DNA of 64,000 nucleotides from Gammaproteobacteria bacterium (lineage in GTDB: Bacteria; Pseudomonadota; Gammaproteobacteria; Steroidobacterales; Woeseiaceae), in NCBI GenBank assembly GCA_022600955.1, contig JAHZJK010000024.1, positions 372,003 to 436,002 on the forward strand, in the 5' to 3' direction. Positions within the stretch are counted from its first letter, which is position 1; each line of letters begins with the position of its first letter. Positions 1 to 8,399 of the stretch are shown piece after piece. The notes under the pieces are model-generated. The model searched no databases. It was not told the DNA's origin and was given only the letters and a program-made list of their open reading frames with translations. A program made the translations under genes and the position numbers.

Positions 1-971
1 TTGCCGCAGACTACGGTATAGATTCGCGCATGCTTGACGCGACCGAGCTCGTCGAACAGGTGCAGGCGGCTGGCGCCAGATGGAAAGGTGCGCTTTATAC
101 GCAAAGTGATGGCAGGGCTGAACCGCACAAAGCGGCGCCGGCAATCGCCCGCGCAGCCATGCAGGCGGGGGCGACCGTGCTTACGGCATGCGCTGTCCGG
201 GGTGTTGAAACATCTGCGGGCAAATTGTCCGCTGTTGTTACTGAACACGGCGTGATCAGGACATCCACTGTGCTGTGTGCGGCGGGAGCGTGGACATCAA
301 TGTTTTGCCGCGCACTGGGAATCGACGTGCCGCAGCTGCGGGTTCGAGGCACTGTTGCGCGCACTGCGCCGGCGGCAAGCGTCATGAATGGCAACATGTT
401 TGATGAAAAACTGGGTATCCGGCGCCGTCAGGATGGTGGCTACACGCTGGCACATGGTTCGGTACTGGAGCATCCGGTTACGCCATCGTCGTTTCGCTAT
501 TTTCGCAAGTTCCTGCCGGCGCTGATGCAGGAGCTCAAGATTGTGAAACTCGACTTCGGTCGTGAGTTTGCAAAAGAGTGGTCGACACCAAAAAACTGGC
601 GGCTTGATGCGCCATCGCCATTCGAGGAAACTCGTGTATTGAATCCGGAACCGACGCCTTCCGTGCTCAAGGGCATTCGCGAGAATGTCGACATGCTGTT
701 TCCGGCATTGCGAGATACACCTATTGTTGAAAGCTGGGCAGGCATGATTGAGTCATCGCCGGACGTGGTTCCTGTCATTGATGCAGTAGAACGATTGCCT
801 GGATTTCACATCGCGACAGGTTTTAGCGGCCATGGCTTTGGTATCGGGCCGGGGGCGGGCAAGGCGATTGCCGGCCTGATAACCGGCACGCATACGGGTA
901 TCGATCTTTCTGCATTACGACTGAGCCGGTTCTTTGACGGCACTCCAATCCGGCCACAGTCATCTATCTGA
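1..971 (+). CDS. FAD-dependent amine/amino-acid oxidase, 5' truncated by window edge
   Basis: The reading frame is open from base 3 with no stop, so the gene begins outside the window; the first in-window ATG at 30 is probably internal. What remains (about 322 residues) matches the C-terminal two thirds of the DAO/DadA family of FAD oxidases, which oxidise amines or amino acids to imines. The C-terminal FAD-contacting motif GFSGHGFGIGPGAGKA is intact, followed by a short tail. The N-terminal Rossmann dinucleotide motif lies off the left edge. The downstream lipoprotein gene starts 7 bases after the stop, so the two are probably co-transcribed. The substrate cannot be told from the sequence. 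Confidence 0.85.
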   Translation, partial: AADYGIDSRMLDATELVEQVQAAGARWKGALYTQSDGRAEPHKAAPAIARAAMQAGATVLTACAVRGVETSAGKLSAVVTEHGVIRTSTVLCAAGAWTSMFCRALGIDVPQLRVRGTVARTAPAASVMNGNMFDEKLGIRRRQDGGYTLAHGSVLEHPVTPSSFRYFRKFLPALMQELKIVKLDFGREFAKEWSTPKNWRLDAPSPFEETRVLNPEPTPSVLKGIRENVDMLFPALRDTPIVESWAGMIESSPDVVPVIDAVERLPGFHIATGFSGHGFGIGPGAGKAIAGLITGTHTGIDLSALRLSRFFDGTPIRPQSSI

Positions 972-978
972 GGACCTT

Positions 979-2094
979 ATGAAGAAACTAATTACAATTC
1001 TGGCACTGTCTGTCCTGTTTGCCGGCTGCGGCAATGAGCGCCCCGCGGCGGCGGAGCAGGAGACACCGGTCGAATTGGTGAGAAAGGACGGCAGCTATGC
1101 CACGGTGGCGCTCGAAAAAGAGACGGTCGTGGTGAAGGTCGTGCAAAACGGTGTCAAAAATCTGCAGGATTTTGACGACGTCGAGGAAGGACTTGCATTC
1201 AATCTCGAGCAGATGGTGTCTTGGGTGGAGCGGGCATGCAACGAGGGCGGTAAACCTGACTTTGTATTGTTCAACGAGTTTCCCCTGACCGGCTATTCGA
1301 CCGGCACGCGAGATGAAAAACTGAAGTTTACGCTGACAATTCCGGGCGTTGAGACGGACCGCCTGGGTGAAGCTGCAAAAGAGTGTGATACGTACATCAT
1401 ATTCGGCAGCTACGCGCGTGACGAGGAATGGCCCGGGCATATCCTGAGTATCAATACAGTCATAGATCGCCAGGGCAATGTCGCCAAGAAATTCTGGAAG
1501 AGTCGCAATGTAAAGCGCCTGGGACCGGAGCATGAAATTCCGACTACGACGGTCGAGAGTGTGCACACGAGGTTTCGCGAGCGCTACGGTATCGAGGAAG
1601 AGTTCCCGGTTCTGCGAACAGAGTATGGCAATATTGCGGTGAGTACTGTGCAACTTGATCCGATGGTGTTCGCCGCATTTTCGATGCGCGGTGTCGAGAT
1701 AATGTTCCGTACATCGACGCTGTTCTCAACGCTCGATGTAAGAGCGGCCGCGATGTACAACAACTTTTATTCAGCCATGTCGAACATCACGTTTCCGCCC
1801 GACGGCCCCTGGGCTGAATACGGTGGCGGCTCGCTCATCGTCGACCCGAAAGGAACGATCCTGGTACAGGATGAGACGAACAACGAGAGTATTATCGAAG
1901 CACAAATACCGATTGCCGAGTTTCGCAAGAATCGCACGATTCCGAGATTTCCGATGGCTGTTGTTGCCCCGGTCTTCGAGCAGTTTCAACAGGAATCGCC
2001 GCTTGATCATATGGACATTCCGATCGGTGAGCTGCCACAGACCCGTGAAGCCATGAAAGAACTTATCGACCGCAACAGTCGCTGGCTACAATGA
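979..2094 (+). CDS. Lipoprotein of the nitrilase/aliphatic amidase superfamily, catalytic Cys absent
   Basis: The start is the ATG at 979 after a GAGGA ribosome site; it gives a clean lipoprotein signal with lipobox LFAGC (lipid Cys17). The 371-residue protein has the carbon-nitrogen hydrolase fold and its length suits aliphatic amidases. The catalytic Glu is visible as E100 in FNEFPLTGY and the Lys as K174 in FWKSRN. The third residue of the triad, Cys in the usual ICYD/ICDD segment, is replaced: the aligned segment GNIAVSTVQLDP has V224 there. A membrane-anchored pseudo-enzyme or a binding protein is therefore likely. The stop overlaps the start of the next FAD oxidase by 4 bases (ATGA), so they are translationally coupled. 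Confidence 0.8.
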   Translation: MKKLITILALSVLFAGCGNERPAAAEQETPVELVRKDGSYATVALEKETVVVKVVQNGVKNLQDFDDVEEGLAFNLEQMVSWVERACNEGGKPDFVLFNEFPLTGYSTGTRDEKLKFTLTIPGVETDRLGEAAKECDTYIIFGSYARDEEWPGHILSINTVIDRQGNVAKKFWKSRNVKRLGPEHEIPTTTVESVHTRFRERYGIEEEFPVLRTEYGNIAVSTVQLDPMVFAAFSMRGVEIMFRTSTLFSTLDVRAAAMYNNFYSAMSNITFPPDGPWAEYGGGSLIVDPKGTILVQDETNNESIIEAQIPIAEFRKNRTIPRFPMAVVAPVFEQFQQESPLDHMDIPIGELPQTREAMKELIDRNSRWLQ

Positions 2095-3374
2095 CCACAG
2101 GCGCGGGATATCCGGATAGTTACTACGCCGCGACCGCCTCAGGTAATCGGGCGTTCGCACCCCTGGATGATGTCATTCGCGCCGACGTGTGTGTGATTGG
2201 TGGCGGTTTCACCGGTCTCTCTGCGGCACTGAACCTGGCCGAGCAGGGACTGGACGTCGTGTTGCTGGAAGCTGAGCGTATCGGCTTCGGGGCATCGGGC
2301 CGTTGCGGTGGCCTGATTGGTTCCGGGCAACGTCAGGATGTGCTCGAGACCGAGGAGCAGTTTGGACTGCAGCGCTCTCGCGAATTGTGGGATTTTGCCG
2401 AGCTGGCGAAGCGGGAAATCCGTGAGCGCATAGAAGAACACAACATCCCGTGCGACCTGCAGCGTGGGCAGCTGGTCGGAATTCACAAGAAGGGCTATCT
2501 CGGGTGGGCAGAAGAACTTTCGGATGCGCTGGCCGCGCGCTATGACTACCCGTTTTCGTCGGCACTCAGTGCTGAGGAGACACGCAGCAAGGTCGACACA
2601 GCAGACTTTCTTGAAGGCTGGTACGACTCGGAGGCGTTGACAATACACCCGCTGAACTATGCTTTAGGGCTGGCACAGGCAGCAGCGGCTGCCGGCGTGC
2701 GTATCTTCGAGAACTCGCGCGTTACCGACTATAGCCGTGCGGAACCTGCGATTGTGTCAACAGAGAAGGGCGCTGTTGCAGCGAATTTCATTGTACTTGC
2801 GTGCAATGGATATCTTGAAGACCTGGAGCCGCGGGTCGCCGGCAAAATCATGCCCATCAATAATTTCATGATCGCAACAGAACCGCTCGGGAAGCAGCGT
2901 GCAAACGATCTGATTAGCGGGCGCTTCGGGATTCATGACACACGTTTCGTGGTGAACTATTTTCGCCTGTCCGAGGATGGCCGTCTTCTGTTCGGAGGCG
3001 GTGAAAACTATCGGCGCGGCTTTCCTGGTGATATCGCGAACTTCGTTCGCCCTTATATGCTGCAGCTGTTTCCACAGCTGAAAGACGTTGCTATCGATTA
3101 TTCGTGGGGCGGCACCCTGTCAGTCACAGTGAACCGCCTGCCTCACGTTGGTCGTCTGCAGCCTAACGTCTATTTTGGGCAAGGGTATTCCGGTCATGGC
3201 ATATCGACTGCCAGTTTCGCCGGCAAGCTTATAGCGGAAGCTATTGGCGGCCAGGCGAAGCGCTTTGATGTGTTCGCTGACCTGCCCATTCATACGTTTC
3301 CGGGAGGTACGTTGTTACGTTACCCGGGTATGGTGCTCGGCATGCTGTACTACACAATCAAGGACCGACTCTGA
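2091..3374 (+). CDS. FAD-dependent oxidoreductase, PuuB/DadA-like
   Basis: This 427-residue protein has the N-terminal Rossmann motif GGGFTGLSAALNLAEQG near residue 36 followed by an acidic residue that binds the FAD ribose. The C-terminal FAD motif GQGYSGHGISTASFAGK is also present. The length and the segment GASGRCGG fit gamma-glutamylputrescine oxidase (PuuB) and related amine oxidases, which yield aldehyde, ammonia and peroxide. No gamma-glutamylputrescine synthetase lies nearby, so the substrate is open. It overlaps the upstream lipoprotein gene by 4 bases and a secreted hydrolase follows 1 base later, forming one transcription unit. Confidence 0.85.
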   Translation: MTTGAGYPDSYYAATASGNRAFAPLDDVIRADVCVIGGGFTGLSAALNLAEQGLDVVLLEAERIGFGASGRCGGLIGSGQRQDVLETEEQFGLQRSRELWDFAELAKREIRERIEEHNIPCDLQRGQLVGIHKKGYLGWAEELSDALAARYDYPFSSALSAEETRSKVDTADFLEGWYDSEALTIHPLNYALGLAQAAAAAGVRIFENSRVTDYSRAEPAIVSTEKGAVAANFIVLACNGYLEDLEPRVAGKIMPINNFMIATEPLGKQRANDLISGRFGIHDTRFVVNYFRLSEDGRLLFGGGENYRRGFPGDIANFVRPYMLQLFPQLKDVAIDYSWGGTLSVTVNRLPHVGRLQPNVYFGQGYSGHGISTASFAGKLIAEAIGGQAKRFDVFADLPIHTFPGGTLLRYPGMVLGMLYYTIKDRL

Positions 3375-3375
3375 C

Positions 3376-4137
3376 ATGACAGGACTGTTGCTACGCTGTG
3401 CCCTGGTTGCATCGATTCTGCTGTTCGCGGGACCGCTACGGGCGGATGAAGCGCCACGCACTGGTTATTTCAAAATTTCGACAACGCCACAGGAGCTGCT
3501 TGGAGAGCGTGGTGCAGAGGCTGTGTCGTCGTTGTTCGAAGCTGATCAGGCACTATCGTGGCAGTTGTATGTGCCACCGGCCTATGATCCGGAGAAGCCT
3601 GCAGGCGCCATGGTGTTCGTTGGTTTCGGTGATTGGGGTGGCGGCAAAAAGGCCTGGAACCGGGTTCTCGAAGAAAACAATCTCATATGGATCGGGCCAC
3701 TTAATGCGGGCGACGATGTGCCGGTCAATGAACGTATGGTCAAGGCCATGCTTGCGCAGGCCGTGCTCGAGCAAACATACAAGATCGACATGGAGCGTTT
3801 CTATCTGTTCGGTTATTCCGGTGGCGCTCATATCGCGGCGATTCTCGCGACGACCAAACCAGAACTCTACAAAGGCGCGGTGTACCTTGGTGAGGCATTG
3901 CGCTGGACAGAGCCGCCGTCGAAGATCGAGCTGCTACGAAAAAACCGCTTTGTGTTTATGACGGGCGGTCGAGACAAAGACCGTAAAGACATTCAGAAGA
4001 CGGCCGAGGTTTATCGAGCCGCCGGCGTCGATGCTGTCGAATTCGTGTCGATTCCGAACATCGATCGAAAAATGCCGGGGCCGGGTTACTTCGAGGCAGC
4101 TGTGGAGTTTCTCGATTCGCGCAAACCTTCGGACTGA
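3376..4137 (+). CDS. Secreted alpha/beta-hydrolase-like protein
   Basis: The ATG at 3376 lies one base after the preceding stop and begins a signal peptide ending near LRADEA, so the 253-residue product is exported. The motif GYSGG with nucleophile Ser148 fits the G-x-S-x-G elbow of alpha/beta hydrolases (esterase, PHB-depolymerase or Dienelactone-hydrolase-like folds). A conserved His is not obvious near the C-terminus, so activity is less certain than the fold. The 3' end overlaps the convergent PQQ dehydrogenase gene by 52 bases. Longer starts upstream exist in the frame but would run inside the FAD oxidase gene. Confidence 0.7.
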   Translation: MTGLLLRCALVASILLFAGPLRADEAPRTGYFKISTTPQELLGERGAEAVSSLFEADQALSWQLYVPPAYDPEKPAGAMVFVGFGDWGGGKKAWNRVLEENNLIWIGPLNAGDDVPVNERMVKAMLAQAVLEQTYKIDMERFYLFGYSGGAHIAAILATTKPELYKGAVYLGEALRWTEPPSKIELLRKNRFVFMTGGRDKDRKDIQKTAEVYRAAGVDAVEFVSIPNIDRKMPGPGYFEAAVEFLDSRKPSD

Positions 4138-6170
4138 GACAACACATATTGCCGAATCATGTCCGCTTCTTTGAGGCTGATCTCGAAGCGAGGCATTCCG
4201 GCTTGAATACGAGCTCCGCCAACGACAATCCCATTCCACATATCGTGTATCTTCGCCGTCGAATAACGTAAATCCGGCACAGAGCCGCCGTAACGCGCCA
4301 CGGCATTCTTGCCGTGACAGCCGCTACACAAGGAATGAAAGTATTCCTTGCCGGTCTTGATCGTGTCTGCACTCGCGTCCAGTTGCGGCTGCTCTGGCAA
4401 ACTGCGCGTATCCGACAGGATCTGTGGCATAAGCGCGTCGCCCTGCAAAGTAAACGCCATCAGTCGAGTCGGACCGACGACATCCTCTCCTGCATGCATC
4501 TCGGGATAAGCAAACTGAATGCCACCGCCACCGCCAACCGGGATGACGACGTGCTGTTCGCCGTCAATCGAGTAGCTGGCCGGCGCAGCCGTGATCGTAG
4601 AGCCGGTCTTTACGGACCAGAGCCGCTCGCCGGAATCAGCGGCATAGGCGGCGAACGTGCCGAACGCATCCCCCTGAAAAACCAGGTTGCCAGCACTCGT
4701 CATTACACCGCCGTTGAAAGGAAGCGTGTGCGCAACGCTCCAGCGCGCGGCGCCTGCCTTCGGGTCCCACGCAATCAGTTTGCCCGGCTTGAAAATTTTG
4801 CCATCAACTTCAGTGCGCAGCTCCAGCGTGTCATTGAAGTCGCCGTGACCGTCATCTACCGTTACGCTGGGTACGTCAATGACCGGGATATAGACGAGTT
4901 CGAGCTGCGGGTGAAACGCCATCGGATTCCAGCTATGTGAACCCCACATGTTCGGCCAGACGTCCCCTTTTTCACCTGGATTGTTCCAGTACTCTCCGTC
5001 AGGGTCATAGACGGGTCTGCCAGTCTCAAGGTTAATGTGAGTAGCCCAGTTAACTTTCGCGTACTTCTTCGCATCGATGAGTTCACCGGTCAGGCGGTCG
5101 AGTACGTAGTGAAAACCGTTCTTGGGCGCGGTCAACAAGACCTTGCGGTCTTCGCCGGCCAAACGCAGATCCGCCAGTACGATATTCATCGTTGCGTTGT
5201 ATTCCCAGCTGTCTTCCGTAACAGTCTGGTAGTGCCAGGCGTAGTCTCCCGTACTGGCGTCAACCGCAACAATAGACGATGTGAATAAACTGTCGCCGCC
5301 GTCCGGACTGCGGTCCTTGTGCAGATAGGGAAGGGCACCGCCGGTGCCGAAGTACAGCAGACCGGACTCAGGGTCGTAGGTCATTTCGTTCCAGTTGCTG
5401 CCGCCACCGCCGAATTTTTCCAACGCATCACCAGACCAGGTTGCGGCTGCCATCTTCATTGCATCCGTCGTGTTCTCGGCGGGGTTATCGCTGGGTACAA
5501 TGTAGAAGCGCCACTGCAGTTCGCCGTCGTCAGCCGCATAGGCAGAAACATAGCCGCGGTTTTTCTCGCCCGACTCAGATCCGGCATTGCCAACAAACAC
5601 CATATCGGCGCCGACGTATGGCGAATCTGATATTGCGTAGCCCTGCGCCGGGTCGCAGGTTTTTATCGTCCAGATAACGTCGCCAGAAGCAGCGTCAAGT
5701 GCGATCAGCCTGCAGTCTGCAGTTGTTGCGAATACCTTTCCCTGCCACACGGCGACACCACGGTTGACGCGGCCTATCCAGGACATCCCGGGGTCGTCGC
5801 CGAGATGAGCCCGAACATCGGGATCGTAGCGCCACAATTCTTTGCCATTGCTTGCGTCGATCGCGAAGACTAATGACCATGCGCCGGACAAGTAGACGAC
5901 GCCGTCAATAACGATCGGTGTAGCGGAAATTCCATCCGGAACCGGTAGTTCCGTAGACCAGGCGAGGCCAAGGTCGGCAACTGTACGGTCATTGATGTCG
6001 TTCAGAGGGCTGAAATGTTCACCGCGAAAATTTCCGCCTTTGAGAAACCAGTTCGTACCGCCTGGCGCTTCACTAAGGACACGCTGCTCGTCGACATCGC
6101 CTGCAGTTGCAGCGAGGCCAGTGAACGAGGCCAGAAAAGCGAGTAGAAGTTGTAAATCCAAGCGTTTCAT
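4086..6170 (-). CDS. PQQ-dependent dehydrogenase-like quinohemoprotein with divergent active site
   Basis: The 694-residue protein has a signal peptide (cut near ATAG, residue 24), an eight-bladed propeller typical of PQQ alcohol dehydrogenases (about 35-580) and a C-terminal cytochrome c domain with C615-S-G-C618-H and likely Met659 ligand. Type II quinohemoprotein alcohol dehydrogenases have this architecture and act in the periplasm. Several canonical residues differ: the vicinal Cys-Cys before VNRGVA is W131-I132, the metal-ligand Asn of GTGN is G278, and the catalytic Asp of WDY is E323 in WEYN. Glu199 is kept. Substrate and even cofactor use are thus uncertain. It is divergent from the secreted cupin gene. 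Confidence 0.8.
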   Translation of the reverse strand: MKRLDLQLLLAFLASFTGLAATAGDVDEQRVLSEAPGGTNWFLKGGNFRGEHFSPLNDINDRTVADLGLAWSTELPVPDGISATPIVIDGVVYLSGAWSLVFAIDASNGKELWRYDPDVRAHLGDDPGMSWIGRVNRGVAVWQGKVFATTADCRLIALDAASGDVIWTIKTCDPAQGYAISDSPYVGADMVFVGNAGSESGEKNRGYVSAYAADDGELQWRFYIVPSDNPAENTTDAMKMAAATWSGDALEKFGGGGSNWNEMTYDPESGLLYFGTGGALPYLHKDRSPDGGDSLFTSSIVAVDASTGDYAWHYQTVTEDSWEYNATMNIVLADLRLAGEDRKVLLTAPKNGFHYVLDRLTGELIDAKKYAKVNWATHINLETGRPVYDPDGEYWNNPGEKGDVWPNMWGSHSWNPMAFHPQLELVYIPVIDVPSVTVDDGHGDFNDTLELRTEVDGKIFKPGKLIAWDPKAGAARWSVAHTLPFNGGVMTSAGNLVFQGDAFGTFAAYAADSGERLWSVKTGSTITAAPASYSIDGEQHVVIPVGGGGGIQFAYPEMHAGEDVVGPTRLMAFTLQGDALMPQILSDTRSLPEQPQLDASADTIKTGKEYFHSLCSGCHGKNAVARYGGSVPDLRYSTAKIHDMWNGIVVGGARIQAGMPRFEISLKEADMIRQYVLSQSEGLRESRNSTAASK

Positions 6171-6218
6171 ATGGTGAATGCCGCGTCGCCTCGAGTGTGC
6201 TTATTGTGGATTAAACCG

Positions 6219-6243
6219 TGTTGCAAGGCTAATCTGTGCAACA
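6219..6243. promoter_or_regulatory. Inverted repeat in divergent promoter (candidate operator)
   Basis: TGTTGCA at 6219-6225 and TGCAACA at 6237-6243 form a perfect 7-bp inverted repeat with an 11-bp spacer. It sits in the 92-bp gap between the PQQ dehydrogenase-like gene and the cupin gene, 20 bases before the cupin start. The spacing suits a dimeric helix-turn-helix regulator. No regulator gene lies next to it, so the protein that might bind is unknown. Confidence 0.4.
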
Positions 6244-6262
6244 GGTTTCAGGGGAGAACAAA

Positions 6263-6700
6263 ATGAACAAGTTCGCTTTTCTGTTTATCGCGGCGTTGCT
6301 GTCTGGCAGCGTGACAGCAGGTGACGCAGTTCATCCGGCAAAAGTTTCTACGGACGATGTTGCAGGAGCAATCTTCGAACGCCCGGATATGATCAGGCAC
6401 ACGACTGATGGCAATACGACACTCGATGTTACTACCCTGCTTTCCAGTGACGGCAAGTTTGCATCCGGTATGTACAAATCGGGCGCCGTAAGGAGTGATA
6501 TTAACGAACCCTATGGCGTCGATGAGTTCATGTACTTTGTTGAGGGTAGCGTCACGCTGACCTCATCAGACGGTACAGTCCAGGTTATCAATGCGGGAGA
6601 AGCCGTGACTATCCCCAAGGAATGGACCGGTATCTGGGAGACACAGGGCTATACGAAGTTCTGGGTAATCTATTCAGAGGATGGATCCGCTCTTGAGTAG
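6263..6700 (+). CDS. Secreted cupin-domain protein (cupin_3 type)
   Basis: The ATG at 6263 follows a GGGGAG ribosome site and encodes a signal peptide (to about VTAGD), so the 145-residue product is periplasmic. A single cupin barrel is recognised from DEFMYFVEGSVTL and AGEAVTIPKEWTGIWET, the pattern of the cupin_3 (DUF861) group related to ureidoglycine aminohydrolase. The usual metal-binding His residues are sparse, so a binding rather than catalytic role is possible. The gene overlaps the following lipoprotein amidohydrolase by 20 bases, pointing to coupled translation and a shared pathway. Confidence 0.75.
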   Translation: MNKFAFLFIAALLSGSVTAGDAVHPAKVSTDDVAGAIFERPDMIRHTTDGNTTLDVTTLLSSDGKFASGMYKSGAVRSDINEPYGVDEFMYFVEGSVTLTSSDGTVQVINAGEAVTIPKEWTGIWETQGYTKFWVIYSEDGSALE

Positions 6701-8399
6701 CTGGAAACTGTTGGCCGTACTCGCGTGCGCACTGCTCGCGGGCTGTGGCTCAGAGCCAGGCGCCGACTTCGTCATAAGCAACGCCAGAGTTTATACCGTT
6801 GCAGAAGCCAGTCCCTGGGCAGAAGCTGTCGCCGTGCGCGGCAATGAGATCGTGTATGTTGGCGACAATGCGGGTGCTGAGGCGTTGATTGGCGACAACA
6901 CGACAGTACGCGATCTGGACGGACAACTGCTGCTGCCGGGGTTTATCGATTCTCACTCTCATCCGATCAGTGGCGGTGCCTATGCAACTGCGTTGTCACT
7001 TGATACGTTCGGCGGCGTCGATTCCTGGCTAGATGCGATCGAGGACTTTGCAGCGGCCAACCCGGATGACCCGGTGTTGTTCGGCTACGGCTTCCTGGCC
7101 AGCGCATTCGGTCCCATCGGCCCGCTGGCCAGCCAGATTGATGCCATCGTACCCGATCGGCCAGTGCTCATAATGGATGAGGGTTTCCATGCAGCGTGGG
7201 CGAATACTGCGGCATTGAATGCGCTGAATATCACACAGGATACGCGCGATCCGGCACCCGGTTTCAGTTACTACAAGCGCAACGAGGATGGTGAAGCAAC
7301 AGGTTATCTTCTTGAGGGAACCGCGGGCATGGCAATGGCAGAGCTCGATGTCATAACCGAGGACGTGGTCGTTGAAGGCGCCGGTATCATCTTCGATATC
7401 ATGAACGGCTACGGGGTTACTGCGGCATTCGATGCAGGCCTGATTGCCGATGCTGACATGGCCGCTGCGGTATTGCGGCGAGTTGAAGCCGCCGGAGACA
7501 TGACTATTCGCATAGTCGGTTCATATCGTCCGGGCGGGCCAGAAGGTGTCGCGAGCGCTGTAGACGAAACGCTCGAGTGGGGCGACAGACTGAAAGGCGA
7601 GCGCTACCACTATCGTGTTCTAAAGATAATGGACGACGGTACCGTCGAGGGCCGAACTGCGGCCATGTTCGAGGACTACCAGGGCGAACCCGGCAACAGC
7701 GGCGAGACCGTCTACTCACAGGCAGAAATGACATCGATGGTGGTTGCGGCCGCTGACAAAGCACTCGACGTTCATATTCACGCACTTGGTGAACGGGCCA
7801 TCCATGAGGCACTCAACTCAATCGAGGTTGCACAAGAGTTGTTCCCCGACAGTGACACGCGCTACGCGATCTGCCACATCCAGGTAATAACGGATGAGGA
7901 TCTGCCAAGATTTGCGGAGCTTGGGGTTATCGGACAAGGCACGCCGTTGTGGGCTGCCTACGATACCTACGGCAAGCAATTTGTCAGTGACGATCAGTTC
8001 AGCCGATTCTGGCGGTTCAAAAGCCTCGAAGATTCTGGTGCACGGCTGACATTCGGTAGTGATTTCCCGGCCAGCGGTGCCGGTACGCTTGGCCTGTCTC
8101 CCGTTATCCAGATTGAGATCGGACACACCCGGCAGGATCCCGGTGATCCCGACTCGCCGGTGCAGCCGCGCGAATCGGAACGACTGTCTGTTGAGTCGCT
8201 TGTGAAAGGCTTTACGATTGACGCCGCGTACCAGATGCACATGGACAATGAAATCGGTTCAATTGAGGTTGGCAAGAAAGCCGACCTTGTCGCACTCGAC
8301 CAGGACATATTCGCAATGGACGCGTACCAGATTCACAAGACCAATGTACTGTTCACGATGATGGACGGGGATATTGTTTACACAAAGGAAGCGGAGTGA
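6681..8399 (+). CDS. Lipoprotein amidohydrolase, YtcJ-like (amidohydrolase_3)
   Basis: The 572-residue product begins with a lipoprotein signal (lipobox LLAGC, Cys about residue 22 from the ATG at 6681; a TTG at 6693 is an alternative start). The TIM-barrel amidohydrolase is clear from FIDSHSHP (metal site), HIHALGERA, HIQV and TFGSDFPAS (catalytic Asp). YtcJ-type enzymes hydrolyse amide or ester bonds of mostly unknown substrates. Export as a lipoprotein implies action in the periplasm or at the outer membrane. The gene overlaps the cupin gene upstream and, by 4 bases, the SDR gene downstream. Confidence 0.85.
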   Translation: MDPLLSSWKLLAVLACALLAGCGSEPGADFVISNARVYTVAEASPWAEAVAVRGNEIVYVGDNAGAEALIGDNTTVRDLDGQLLLPGFIDSHSHPISGGAYATALSLDTFGGVDSWLDAIEDFAAANPDDPVLFGYGFLASAFGPIGPLASQIDAIVPDRPVLIMDEGFHAAWANTAALNALNITQDTRDPAPGFSYYKRNEDGEATGYLLEGTAGMAMAELDVITEDVVVEGAGIIFDIMNGYGVTAAFDAGLIADADMAAAVLRRVEAAGDMTIRIVGSYRPGGPEGVASAVDETLEWGDRLKGERYHYRVLKIMDDGTVEGRTAAMFEDYQGEPGNSGETVYSQAEMTSMVVAAADKALDVHIHALGERAIHEALNSIEVAQELFPDSDTRYAICHIQVITDEDLPRFAELGVIGQGTPLWAAYDTYGKQFVSDDQFSRFWRFKSLEDSGARLTFGSDFPASGAGTLGLSPVIQIEIGHTRQDPGDPDSPVQPRESERLSVESLVKGFTIDAAYQMHMDNEIGSIEVGKKADLVALDQDIFAMDAYQIHKTNVLFTMMDGDIVYTKEAE

